Shown: positions 1 through 8,146, numbered from the stretch's first letter. The stretch: 15,866 nucleotides of DNA from Lysobacteraceae bacterium (GCA_017990865.1 JAGNNB010000023.1:1-15866), one strand, 5' to 3'. Notes: generated by a model not told the origin, from the sequence alone. Translations and numbers: made by a program.

Positions 1-1108
<1,108 letters not shown>

Positions 1109-1110
<2 letters not shown>

Positions 1111-1125
1111 AGTGGGGGGGAGTAT
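1109..1125. promoter_or_regulatory. Candidate FrmR operator (G-tract inverted box)
   Basis: The plus strand reads ATAGTGGGGGGGAGTAT: seven G flanked by AT-rich ends. CsoR/RcnR-family repressors bind G-tracts flanked by TACT/AGTA-type ends, and RcnR sites have this general form. The box overlaps the -10 hexamer and reaches into the frmR start codon, so bound repressor would block the polymerase directly. The arms are not a perfect inverted repeat. Confidence 0.6.
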
Positions 1126-1149
1126 GTGGCGGAGCGGTGCGGATGTCCA
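1121..1149 (-). promoter_or_regulatory. Sigma-70-type promoter of frmRA
   Basis: Read on the minus strand, TGGACA (1149-1144) is separated by exactly 17 nt from CATACT (1126-1121). A start 6-8 nt beyond the -10 box falls at about 1113-1115, only 3-5 nt before the frmR ATG, so the transcript would be nearly leaderless. That agrees with the missing ribosome binding site. Inferred from consensus match, spacing and context. Confidence 0.6.
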
Positions 1150-1202
1150 GTCGCGGCAACGAAAGTCGACGCGTGTGTTCCGCCGGACGAGGTTCTTCGC
1201 TT

Positions 1203-1676
1203 TCAGAGAATCGCTCTGGCGATGTCGTTCCAGCTCATCGCATGGCGCATGCTATCCGGTACTCGTGCGCGCTGAGGCCCGAACAGATAGAGATTCTGGA
1301 CGATCCCGATCATCGGCTCGAGCACGTCGGTCCGGTCGTCGATGAAATGCGTGATTCCGAGTTCGCGACAATGGATGGCTTTCTCGGGTCTTTTGAGACA
1401 AAACCGTACGCGCTCGCGATCGATGCCGGTTCTTTCGAAAAAGCGATGATGCTCGAACCATCGCATCGTTCGATCTTGAATGCGTTCCCCGCATTTGGAG
1501 ACGATCCATACTTGACCCCCGAATCGTTCGACCAACATCGGAACGACCTCGAACATATCCTCGTATGGCGGCGTGTTCAGTGCGTCTTCCAGCGAGCCGC
1601 CGATGAAAGATGTGTCCGGTTTTGCGCTATCGCCGGGGCTGATCAGTACGCGCCCGACGTCGATACCTAATTTCAT
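1203..1676 (-). CDS. Small HAD-like protein with an atypical first motif
   Basis: A 157-residue cytoplasmic protein that looks like a capless haloacid-dehalogenase-fold protein. Motif I is GIDVGRV (Asp6), motif II is IVSK (Ser60), a candidate motif III lysine lies in LKRPEKA (Lys95 or Lys99), and motif IV is FIDDRTD (Asp113-Asp114). Classical HAD phosphatases have DxD in motif I; here the second Asp is replaced by Gly8. The general acid is therefore missing and the reaction cannot be assigned. The ATG at 1674-1676 has a good GAGGAA site 6 nt upstream; an in-frame ATG 40 codons earlier runs back into the divergent intergenic region and is not preferred. It diverges from the LysR gene with 98 nt between starts, so it may be that regulator's target. 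Base composition looks lower in GC than the flanking housekeeping genes. It resembles conserved unnamed proteins found sporadically in bacteria; substrate unknown. Confidence 0.8.
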   Translation of the reverse strand: MKLGIDVGRVLISPGDSAKPDTSFIGGSLEDALNTPPYEDMFEVVPMLVERFGGQVWIVSKCGERIQDRTMRWFEHHRFFERTGIDRERVRFCLKRPEKAIHCRELGITHFIDDRTDVLEPMIGIVQNLYLFGPQRARVPDSMRHAMSWNDIARAIL

Positions 1677-1774
1677 GATGTTCCTCGTTTTCTGTGTGTG
1701 GTGACGCGTATTCCACACGCCGCAACTATCCACGGGAACTTGATTGTTTGGATAAGCTATAGAAAAATCGGATA

Positions 1775-2671
1775 ATGAACCTGTTGCGCGACACATCGCT
1801 CGATGCCCTCACGGCGTTCGCCGAATTCGCAGAAGACGGCAATTTCAGCCGGGCTGCGATCCGGCTGCATATCTCTCAGCCCGCGCTTCACGCCAAAGTC
1901 GCCAAGCTTGCGACCGCGGTAGGGACGCCGTTGTACGTCAGGCGCGGCCGGTCCATCGAGATCACCGAAGCCGGCAGACGCCTGCAGCGATTGGCGCGGG
2001 ATATCGCCGCCTCCGTGGTCTCGTTCCAGGACGAATTGCGAGAACGCGAGACGGCGCAGCCTGTCGTGCTGGCTGCAGGAGAGGGTGCCTTTCTTTATTT
2101 GTTGGCCCCAGGGATGCGTGCGTATCTGTCCGATCGCAGACACTCCCTGCAGTTGTTGACGGCGGATGGCGCTGCAGCGGTAGATGCGGTCCGATCCGGG
2201 CGAGCGCAATTGGGTGTCGCGTGCTTGGAGACACTGCCGCGCGATTTATGTGCGGAGCCGCTCACGCGGGTGGGTCAGGTAGTGGTCTGCCCGAAAAAGC
2301 ATGCGCTCGCCTCGCGACGAAGCGTTCGTCTGAAGGATCTCGCAGGTGCGAGTCTGATCGTCCCGCCGGTAGGGCGACCGCATCGCATGATGTTGTCTCA
2401 GATGCTGCAGTCGGCGCAGGTCTCATGGGAAGTGGCGGTGGAGGCCTCGGGCTGGGAACTCATGTTGCACTTGGTCCGCTTGGGCATGGGGCTGGCGGTC
2501 GTCAACGATTGCTGCCGTATCCCTACAGGCGTTGTTGCTCGACCGATGCCGGAATTGCCTGCGTTGCAGTACTGCGTGTTTTCCGGAAAGTCGAGCGGTG
2601 CGGGTGCTGTATTCGCGTTGAAAAAGCAATTGCTTGCACATGCCGAAACGTGGAAGAACGGCAGTTTGTAG
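1775..2671 (+). CDS. LysR-family transcriptional regulator
   Basis: 298 residues, the normal length for the family. The N-terminal winged helix-turn-helix spans about residues 9-68, with the typical FAEDGNFSRAA and ISQPALHAKVAKL helices and a TPLYVRRGR wing. A periplasmic-binding-protein-like effector domain follows from about residue 95, with a hydrophobic strand near residue 95, LIVPP near residue 193 and LGMGLAVVND near residue 247. The effector cannot be told from sequence. It is divergent from the HAD-like gene, the arrangement in which LysR proteins most often control the neighbour and themselves. The start has no strong Shine-Dalgarno; a TATAGA hexamer at 1758-1763 would put transcription start very near the ATG. 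The 83-residue gene downstream on the same strand could be co-transcribed. Confidence 0.93.
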   Translation: MNLLRDTSLDALTAFAEFAEDGNFSRAAIRLHISQPALHAKVAKLATAVGTPLYVRRGRSIEITEAGRRLQRLARDIAASVVSFQDELRERETAQPVVLAAGEGAFLYLLAPGMRAYLSDRRHSLQLLTADGAAAVDAVRSGRAQLGVACLETLPRDLCAEPLTRVGQVVVCPKKHALASRRSVRLKDLAGASLIVPPVGRPHRMMLSQMLQSAQVSWEVAVEASGWELMLHLVRLGMGLAVVNDCCRIPTGVVARPMPELPALQYCVFSGKSSGAGAVFALKKQLLAHAETWKNGSL

Positions 2672-2737
2672 TGAAGCGTTAACCGACCTCCGCTGTCGAT
2701 CTTGAGACTCCTTCGACAATGAAAGCGAGAGAACGCC

Positions 2738-2989
2738 ATGTTCGAATTCAAACCCCGCTGGAAAGAAGAATTAGTCTGCACCGGGCCGGGCGGGACGTTC
2801 GTGCTCGAGCTTCCGATGGGCGTGTTGTCGGCGTATTTGCCGACCAAGGCGGTATGGCAGGAGAAAGCGCCGGTCTGGGCCAGGGCGTTATGGTCCGAGC
2901 TTCATGACGAACTCGCGGCGTGGTGCGAAGCGAACGACGCGAGGTTCGTCGTCGATCCCACCGCTTGCGTGTTCGAGCAGGACGCATAA
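2738..2989 (+). CDS. Conserved-looking small hypothetical protein
   Basis: 83 residues, no signal peptide or membrane segment. It is rich in Trp (residues 8, 41, 47, 52 and 62) and starts MFEFKPRWKEELVCTG. There is a central helix-prone stretch (about residues 39-66) and an acidic end. I do not recognise the family. It follows the LysR gene by 66 nt on the same strand and has a modest purine-rich site (GAGAGA) before the ATG. Its final Asp-Ala-stop codons lie inside REP copy A, so the repeat supplies the stop codon, and the original C-terminus may have been altered when the repeat arrived. No function can be offered. Confidence 0.6.
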   Translation: MFEFKPRWKEELVCTGPGGTFVLELPMGVLSAYLPTKAVWQEKAPVWARALWSELHDELAAWCEANDARFVVDPTACVFEQDA

Positions 2990-3008
2990 GCCGAAGGCGT
3001 CATGCGCC
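2981..3008 (+). repeat. REP-like palindrome, copy A
   Basis: A 28-nt imperfect stem-loop whose ends are GACGCAT and ATGCGCC, around a central GCCGAAGGC-type loop. The homology with copy B continues beyond the stem: positions 2981-3048 align without gaps to 3721-3788, with 59 of 68 bases identical by my count. It overlaps the TAA of the gene ending at 2989. Stem-loops of this kind are common extragenic REP elements in proteobacteria. Confidence 0.75.
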
Positions 3009-3017
3009 ATCGATCGG

Positions 3018-3110
3018 CTACAAAACGAAGATGCCAAACGAACGCATCATCGGGACGGGTTCGTCGCTGGTGATGGCGTAGACGCAGTGCGGGTCGCTCC
3101 GGTCGGGCAT
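3018..3110 (-). pseudogene. Remnant of a second copy of the small exported protein gene at 3835-4236
   Basis: On the minus strand this stretch reads a 30-codon frame containing HCVYAITSDEPVPMM. The intact gene at 3835-4236 contains LYVYAIASGEPVPIH, so ten of twelve residues from VYAI through EPVP match. The match covers only an internal part of that protein. The signal peptide and most of the mature N-terminal half are missing, and a stop codon at 3018-3020 replaces the last 40 or so residues. Because it sits next to REP copy A, as the intact gene sits next to REP B/C, the simplest reading is a decayed segmental duplicate. A functional 30-residue peptide is possible, but I see no ribosome binding site that supports it. 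Confidence 0.6.
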
Positions 3111-3124
3111 TGACGAATCGTCAA
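3110..3124. promoter_or_regulatory. Perfect 7-1-7 palindrome upstream of the secreted-protein gene
   Basis: TTGACGAATCGTCAA has seven-base arms around a single central A. It lies 93 nt before the secreted-protein ATG at 3217, and its left arm resembles a -35 hexamer, although no convincing -10 box lies 16-18 nt away. It looks like a dimeric repressor or activator site; the regulator is unknown. Confidence 0.35.
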
Positions 3125-3135
3125 CGCGCTGCGAG

Positions 3136-3162
3136 GCTTTGCATTGCCCTTGGGGGCAAAGC
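3136..3162 (+). other. Stem-loop in the leader of the secreted-protein gene
   Basis: GCTTTGC (3136-3142) pairs with GCAAAGC (3156-3162) around a 13-nt loop, in the untranslated region 55 nt before the ATG at 3217. It could be an mRNA 5' structure or a weak terminator for upstream transcription. There is no T-tract after it. Confidence 0.3.
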
Positions 3163-3216
3163 GCACGGACCGCGCTCCGTCGCGCATTTCTCACGACTCG
3201 AAAAGGAATTTCCACC

Positions 3217-3660
3217 ATGAAAAAGCTACTCGTCGCTTCGATCGGCCTCGCCTTGATGGCCACCACGTCCGTGGTCGCCGCACCCGGGGCGCCGCTATCG
3301 TACGTGCAGGTCCGCTACGTCGGTTCGTCGAACATCGGTTGGGAAGCGATCTCCGATAGCATGCCTTCGACCATACAGAACCACGGCGGCGCGCAACTGC
3401 GCGTGCTGACGGTCGAAGTCGGGTACGGCACCAGCCGCATCGCGAAGATCAACGGCACGACGCTGCCGTCCTCCGCGAACTACCAGACCATCGCGTTCTG
3501 CGGCAGCAACTTCCTGACGCCTTGCTCCGCCGGTCAGACCATCGTCGGCTACTCGCGCTACTGGAACCTCGACGGCTATCAGGGCGGCCCGTTCTACTAT
3601 CAGACCACGTCGATCAATTCGCCGTTGAATACGATGAGCGACACGCTCAATATTCTCTGA
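3217..3660 (+). CDS. Small secreted protein, resembling the YolA-type DUF4879 family
   Basis: 147 residues with a clear Sec signal peptide: MKK, a hydrophobic core to about residue 19, and likely cleavage after VVA or VAA near residue 21-22. The mature part of about 125 residues has two cysteines (Cys95 and Cys103) that could form a disulfide after export. It contains PLSYVQVRYVGS, HGGAQLRVLTVEVGYG, SAGQTIVGYSRYWNLDGYQGG and a C-terminal NSPLNTMSDTL. This pattern recalls the secreted DUF4879 proteins such as Bacillus YolA; that assignment is from memory, and the family has no established biochemical role that I know of. The ATG at 3217 has AAGGAA about 7 nt upstream; an upstream in-frame ATG at 3139 would destroy the signal peptide and is rejected. 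It is convergent with the exported-protein gene ending at 3835. Confidence 0.8.
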   Translation: MKKLLVASIGLALMATTSVVAAPGAPLSYVQVRYVGSSNIGWEAISDSMPSTIQNHGGAQLRVLTVEVGYGTSRIAKINGTTLPSSANYQTIAFCGSNFLTPCSAGQTIVGYSRYWNLDGYQGGPFYYQTTSINSPLNTMSDTLNIL

Positions 3661-3673
3661 TGCGCGGGGCATG

Positions 3674-3698
3674 GGCGCGATTGCGATGCGGTCGCGCC
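3674..3698 (+). terminator. Stem-loop after the secreted-protein gene
   Basis: GGCGCGA (3674-3680) is complementary to TCGCGCC (3692-3698) across an 11-nt loop, 14 nt after the stop codon. There is no T-run after the stem, so intrinsic termination is uncertain; the REP stem just beyond may help. Confidence 0.35.
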
Positions 3699-3720
3699 TC
3701 GTGGCTTCTGCGGGGAGTAA

Positions 3721-3748
3721 GGCGCATAAGCCGAAGATGTCATGCGCC
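3721..3748 (+). repeat. REP-like palindrome, copy B
   Basis: GGCGCAT and ATGCGCC form a perfect 7-bp stem around a 14-nt loop containing AAGCCGAAGATG. It is the better conserved of the two direct copies; the downstream 40 nt also match those after copy A. With copy C in the opposite orientation about 60 nt away it forms a REPIN-like inverted pair between two convergent genes, where it may act as a two-way transcription end or mRNA 3' stabiliser. Confidence 0.75.
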
Positions 3749-3808
3749 ATCGATCGGTCTCAAAACGAAGATATCAAGCGAACGCATCAAACCAACGCAT
3801 CAAAAGAT

Positions 3809-3834
3809 GGCGCATGACGCTGCGCTTCTGCGCC
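3809..3834 (-). repeat. REP-like palindrome, copy C (inverted)
   Basis: GGCGCA and TGCGCC flank a 14-nt centre. Its reverse complement (GGCGCAGAAGC, then GTCATGCGCC) matches copies A and B, so it is the same element in reverse orientation. It ends directly at the stop codon of the exported-protein gene at 3835. Confidence 0.65.
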
Positions 3835-4236
3835 CTACGGCCGCTGTTCGCACCAGTACTGCAGTTCGCTGCCTTTGCTCGGCTCGTAGACGAAATTCAA
3901 TCCTGTGAAGCCGTAGCGGGCGCCGGGGGCGACGAAGGGCGGGCGATGTTTCGCCTGATGGATCGGTACCGGCTCGCCGCTGGCGATGGCATAAACGTAG
4001 AGATTGATCGCAGCGGCGCGCGGCGGTGCGTTGACGTACACGGCCTTGAATTCGAAATAACGGCCGATCTTCTGCGGTGGTGCGCTGTATGGGCGATCGG
4101 TCGGCGCGGCGTCGACGGTGAAGGCTTCGCCGCCGTAGACGATATGGCAGCGCACGTCGTCGGCTAGCGCGCACGGTGCGCAGGCCAGTGCCGTCATCGA
4201 TGCCGCGATCGCGAACCATCCGCGCTTAACGGCCAT
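3835..4236 (-). CDS. Small exported hypothetical protein
   Basis: 133 residues starting at the ATG at 4234-4236. An N-terminal Sec signal (MAVKRGWF, then a hydrophobic stretch to about residue 22) probably ends at CALA or ALADD. The mature protein of about 108 residues has a cysteine near each end (in VRCHIVYGG and in QYWCEQRP), suggesting one disulfide, with aromatic-rich strands between. I recognise no named family. The start overlaps the last 11 nt of the CapA-type gene, so translation is probably coupled and both products are exported. A longer reading frame beginning at 4614 is only read-through of another frame of the CapA gene. An incomplete relative lies at 3018-3110. Confidence 0.75.
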   Translation of the reverse strand: MAVKRGWFAIAASMTALACAPCALADDVRCHIVYGGEAFTVDAAPTDRPYSAPPQKIGRYFEFKAVYVNAPPRAAAINLYVYAIASGEPVPIHQAKHRPPFVAPGARYGFTGLNFVYEPSKGSELQYWCEQRP

Positions 4237-5197
4237 GGCACACCTTCGCCTGCGCATCGCCGCGCTTGCCGCAGGGGCTTTCGGCAGCGGGGTCCGGGTG
4301 CGGCGTGCCATCGGCGTCCAAACGCACCACGCGCGTGCGCCACGATGCGACGCCGTTGCGGTCGAGCGTGGCTTCGAGCGTCCAGCCGGTGCGGGTAGCC
4401 TCGGTCTCGAAGCCGTTGAACAAAAAGTTGCCGAGGCTGTAGACGATCGGTTTGCCTTTGTAGATCTCGGCGCCCTGAGTGACGTGCGGATGCGCGCCGA
4501 CCACCATATCGGCGCCGGCATCCAACATCTCGCGGGCGAAGCGTTTTTGCCGCTCGCTGGGTTCGCCTTCCTCTTCCCAGCCCCAATGCATGAAGGGGAT
4601 GACGAGATCGGCATCGTAGCGTTCGCGCGCGGCGATGATGTCCTCGATCACCTGCTCGTCTTCGCTGCCCCAAGCGACGCCCGGACGACCGACGCCGGCC
4701 TCGAACGAGCGGGGTTTGAACTCGACGTAGCCCAACAGCGCGATACGCAGGCCGTTGCGCTCGATCAGCCACGGCCGATGCGCGGCTTCCAAATCGTCGC
4801 CGCCGCCGAAATACGGCAGACCCGCCGCACGCATCAACGCCAGTTGTTCGGCGAACGCAGCCTCGCCGAAATCGCCGGAGTGGTTGTTGGCGAGCGAAAA
4901 GCCGTCGAAATAGCGCGCCAGCACCGGCAACGTGCGCGGATGCGCGCGGAACGTGTACGGCTTGGCCTCGGCGGTACCGCCGGTGGCTACGACGCACTCG
5001 AGATTGCCCACGCGCACGTCCTGCGCGCGCAGCCAGGGCGCGAGCGGCTCGAACGGATCTTCGCCGCGTTCGATCCGTTCGCCCGGGGTTTCGGCGACCA
5101 TGATGTCGCCGACGAACGCGATGCGCACCGTGCCCTCGGCGGCGAAGGCCGAGGCAATCGGCAGCGACAACAGACAGGCGGCGAGCATCGAGCGCAT
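4226..5197 (-). CDS. CapA-family exported protein (metallophosphatase-like fold)
   Basis: 323 residues with a Sec signal peptide (cleavage probably after FAA, near residue 20), so it acts in the periplasm or outside the cell. The metallophosphatase-like motifs of the PgsA/CapA family are in order: FVGDIM (Gly30-Asp31), VGNLE (65-67), ANNHSGDFG (103-111), MHWGWEEE (203-210), GAHPHVTQGAE (234-244) and YSLGNFLF (253-260). CapA in Bacillus takes part in poly-gamma-glutamate synthesis and anchoring. No capB or capC homologue is seen here, so that role should not be assumed; many lone family members have unknown substrates. It begins 56 nt after the ppc stop on the same strand and overlaps the next small exported gene. 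No strong Shine-Dalgarno lies before the ATG at 5197; Met4 is an alternative. Confidence 0.9.
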   Translation of the reverse strand: MRSMLAACLLSLPIASAFAAEGTVRIAFVGDIMVAETPGERIERGEDPFEPLAPWLRAQDVRVGNLECVVATGGTAEAKPYTFRAHPRTLPVLARYFDGFSLANNHSGDFGEAAFAEQLALMRAAGLPYFGGGDDLEAAHRPWLIERNGLRIALLGYVEFKPRSFEAGVGRPGVAWGSEDEQVIEDIIAARERYDADLVIPFMHWGWEEEGEPSERQKRFAREMLDAGADMVVGAHPHVTQGAEIYKGKPIVYSLGNFLFNGFETEATRTGWTLEATLDRNGVASWRTRVVRLDADGTPHPDPAAESPCGKRGDAQAKVCHGR

Positions 5198-5253
5198 GGG
5201 CCGAGTCTGTCATGGCGGTGCGGATGTGTAAACGCGGCGCATCTTGCGCACTC

Positions 5254-8049
5254 TCAGCCCGTGTTCTGAATCCCCGCCGCGATGCCGTTGACGGTACTGA
5301 CCAAGGCGGCGAAGGCGGCTTCGTCTTCGCGATCGGTTTCGCGCCAGCGCCGCAGCAGTTCCACTTGCAGCAGGCTGATCGGATCGACGTACGGATTGCG
5401 CAGCCGGATGGATAAGCGCAAGCGGTAATCGTGTTCGAGCAAAGCGTCGCGATCGCGCAGCGACAGCAAGGTTTCGGCGGTGCGCGCAAATTCTTCCGAA
5501 ATGCCGTCGAAATACGCGGTATGCAGCGCGTCGCCGGCGAGGCGCGAGTAGCGTTCGAAGATGGCGATGTCGGATTTCGCCATCAGCATTTCGATGTCGT
5601 CCAGCATCGCGGCGAAGAATGGCCAGTCGCGCGCCATTTCGGTCATCGTCTCGCGGCCGTAGATCGCGATGCCGTGCGCCAACGCGGTACCGACGCCGTA
5701 CCACCCGGTCAAACCGGAGCGATTTTGCGACCAGGCGAACACCCACGGAATCGCACGCAGCGCTTCGATACCGCCCTCGCGGCGTTTCGACGGACGCGAA
5801 CCCAGGCGCAAACGCTCGATCACATCGATCGGCGTCGCCGAGCGAAAATACGTCGGAAAATCGGCGCGCTCATGCACCAGCGCGCGGTAGTGCGCGCGCG
5901 AAACCTGGGCCAGATCGTTCGCGATCTCGCGCCACTGCGCCTCGCGCGACTCGTGCGGGCGCGGGCGCAGGGTCGCGCGCAGCACCGCACCGGTGGTTTG
6001 TTCGAGATTGCGCAGCGCCAGCGCGCGGATGCCGTATTTGCGGTGGATGACTTCGCCTTGTTCGGTCACGCGCAGCACGCCGTCGACCGTGCCGCGGGGC
6101 GCGGCGATGATGGCGCGCTCGGTTTTTCCGCCGCCGCGGCTGACCGAGCCGCCGCGGCCGTGGAAGAATTCGATCTTCACGCCGCAGCGTTGCGAGAGTT
6201 CGTGCAATTCCACTTGGGTGCGCTGCAGCGACCAGCGCGAGGCGAGAATGCCGCCGTCCTTCGCGCTGTCGGAATAGCCCAGCATCACCACTTGGCGATC
6301 GCCGCGCGCGCGCAGATGACGGCGATAGATCGTGTCCGCGAACAGCGCGCGCATGATGGCCGGCGCCGCGCGCAGGTCGTCGATGGTCTCGAACAACGGC
6401 GCGATATCGAGCGGCACGGCGTCTGTCGCGGCGGAGTCCGTCGCATCGTCGTCGACGCTCGTATCGCGCTCGACGCAGCCGGCGACGCGCGCCAGCGCCA
6501 GCACCGCCAGCGCATCGGCGGCGCTGCGGCTCATGCTGATGATGTAGGGGCCGAATGCGCGTTCGCCGAAATGTTTGCGCAGCGTGTGCACCGTGCGCAG
6601 CACCGCCAGCGTGCCCTGCGCTTGCGGCGCGTCGGTGCGCGTCGCCGTTTCGCCCGCGATGATCGCGTGCAATCGCGCGATGCGCGTCTCGACGCTGTGC
6701 GCGGTCCAATCGGCCTCGCCGCACAGCGCGGCGATGGCTTCGTCGTGCGTGGCCGAGTCTTGGCGTAAATCCAAGGTGGCGAGATGAAACCCGAAGGTCT
6801 TGGCGCGCCACAGCACGCGCTGCAGCGCGAAACGGCCGGCGTGATCGCCGCGATGCCGCGCGAGGCTGGTATCGATCGCGTGCAGATCGGCGATGAAGGC
6901 ATCGGCGTCGGGGTAGGCGATATCGTGCGCGATCGAGTTTTCGTTGGCGGTATCGGTCGCGAGCAGGCGCGCGCGCATCAGATCGAGCAAACGCCGATAC
7001 GGCATGTCCGACAAGCGCGGGTTGAGCGCAGCGGCGGCCTGCGGCAAGCGCGCGGCGTAATCGGCGATGCGCGTTTCGATCGCATCATCGACGGCGATAC
7101 GGTCGTGGGTTTGGGTCAGAATTTCGCCGAGCGCATGCAGATCGGCGCGATAGTTCGCGAGCACTTGCGTGCGTTGCGCGGCGAGCGCGGCGCGAATCGT
7201 GTCGGCGCCGACGTTCGGGTTGCCATCCATATCGCCGCCGACCCAGGTGCCGAAGCGCAGCAGCGGCGGCAAGGCGAGGTTCGCGGCCGCATCGTCGGCG
7301 CCCGTCGCTTTGTCATCGGGATACACATCGACCACGGCCTGCGCGAACGCTTCGTAAAACACCGGCAACGCGCGAAACAGCACATGGCTGAGATAGAAGC
7401 CCAGATGCTCCACTTCGTCGGCCACGGTCGGCTGCTGCGGCGGCGTTTCTGCGGTTTGCCATGTCGTCGTCAACGCTTGACGGATGCGCGCGGTGTCCGC
7501 GCCGCGTTCGGCCGGCGTGCGTTGGCGGTCGATGTCGGCGACCAAGCGCTCGACGATGGTGTGCTCTTTCAACAGCAGCGCGCGTCGCACCGCTTCGGTT
7601 GGGTGCGCGGTGAACACCGGCTCGATCCGCAACTGCGGCAGTAACGCGAAGAATTCGTCGCGGCTCACGCCGGCATCGCGCAGATCGCGCAAGACCGCGG
7701 TCAAACCGCCTGGCTGCGGCGCGTCGGAACTGCGCTGGTAATCGCGGCGGCGGCGAATGCGGTGCACGCGCTCGGCGATGTTCACCACGCCGAAATAGGT
7801 GGCGAAGGCGCGCACCAGCGCGTCGGCGTCGGCCAAGGGCACGGCCGCCAAGCGCTCGGCCAATTCGTCCACGGGCTTGCCCCACTCGCGGCGTTCGATC
7901 GCCGCGCGGCGCACGGATTCGACTTGTTCGAGCAGTTCGGCCGAGACCTGTTCGGCCAGCATGTCGCCGACCATCCGGCCAAGGCGGCGAACGTCGTCGC
8001 GCAGCAAAGCGTCGCGCTCGGCGAAATCGAGGGTGTCGCGCAGTCGCAT
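5254..8049 (-). CDS. ppc: Phosphoenolpyruvate carboxylase
   Basis: Cytoplasmic enzyme that carboxylates phosphoenolpyruvate with bicarbonate to oxaloacetate, refilling the TCA cycle. 931 residues; E. coli Ppc is 883. Active-site segments are all present: VFTAHPTEA with the catalytic histidine near residue 147, MLGYSDSAKDGG with the catalytic lysine near residue 593, the glycine-rich FHGRGGSVSRGGG near residues 625-637, and QGEVIHRKYG. The end LRNPYVDPISLLQVELLRRWR followed by AAGIQNTG is the normal C-terminus, where the final residues contribute to regulation. The start was set at 8049 (MRLRDTLDFAERDALLRDD), where the conserved part begins; an in-frame ATG at 8091 would add 14 residues unlike the family. 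It is preceded by the inverted repeat that separates it from gshA and probably has its own promoter. Confidence 0.97.
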   Translation of the reverse strand: MRLRDTLDFAERDALLRDDVRRLGRMVGDMLAEQVSAELLEQVESVRRAAIERREWGKPVDELAERLAAVPLADADALVRAFATYFGVVNIAERVHRIRRRRDYQRSSDAPQPGGLTAVLRDLRDAGVSRDEFFALLPQLRIEPVFTAHPTEAVRRALLLKEHTIVERLVADIDRQRTPAERGADTARIRQALTTTWQTAETPPQQPTVADEVEHLGFYLSHVLFRALPVFYEAFAQAVVDVYPDDKATGADDAAANLALPPLLRFGTWVGGDMDGNPNVGADTIRAALAAQRTQVLANYRADLHALGEILTQTHDRIAVDDAIETRIADYAARLPQAAAALNPRLSDMPYRRLLDLMRARLLATDTANENSIAHDIAYPDADAFIADLHAIDTSLARHRGDHAGRFALQRVLWRAKTFGFHLATLDLRQDSATHDEAIAALCGEADWTAHSVETRIARLHAIIAGETATRTDAPQAQGTLAVLRTVHTLRKHFGERAFGPYIISMSRSAADALAVLALARVAGCVERDTSVDDDATDSAATDAVPLDIAPLFETIDDLRAAPAIMRALFADTIYRRHLRARGDRQVVMLGYSDSAKDGGILASRWSLQRTQVELHELSQRCGVKIEFFHGRGGSVSRGGGKTERAIIAAPRGTVDGVLRVTEQGEVIHRKYGIRALALRNLEQTTGAVLRATLRPRPHESREAQWREIANDLAQVSRAHYRALVHERADFPTYFRSATPIDVIERLRLGSRPSKRREGGIEALRAIPWVFAWSQNRSGLTGWYGVGTALAHGIAIYGRETMTEMARDWPFFAAMLDDIEMLMAKSDIAIFERYSRLAGDALHTAYFDGISEEFARTAETLLSLRDRDALLEHDYRLRLSIRLRNPYVDPISLLQVELLRRWRETDREDEAAFAALVSTVNGIAAGIQNTG

Positions 8050-8146
8050 GGTGAGCTCGCAGTGGGGGTGCGAACCATCGAGATTACACAAACCGGGCGC
8101 GGATGGGCGATGTATTCGTCGCCAACGCCCGGTGGAACCTCACACT

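Noticed and set aside
1137..1670. Plus-strand 177-codon frame opposite the HAD-like gene
   Set aside because: The opposite strand has clear HAD motifs and a good ribosome site; this frame has neither.
3835..4614. Longer 259-codon version of the small exported protein
   Set aside because: The added N-terminal part is out-of-frame translation of the CapA gene and would bury the signal peptide. The ATG at 4236 gives a proper export signal.
4194..5489. Minus-strand 431-codon frame across the CapA and ppc ends
   Set aside because: It overlaps two well-supported genes in another frame, with an Arg-rich low-complexity translation and no family motif.
5431..7644. Plus-strand frames opposite ppc
   Set aside because: They are shadows of ppc with repetitive Arg/Ala/Gln composition and no start signals.
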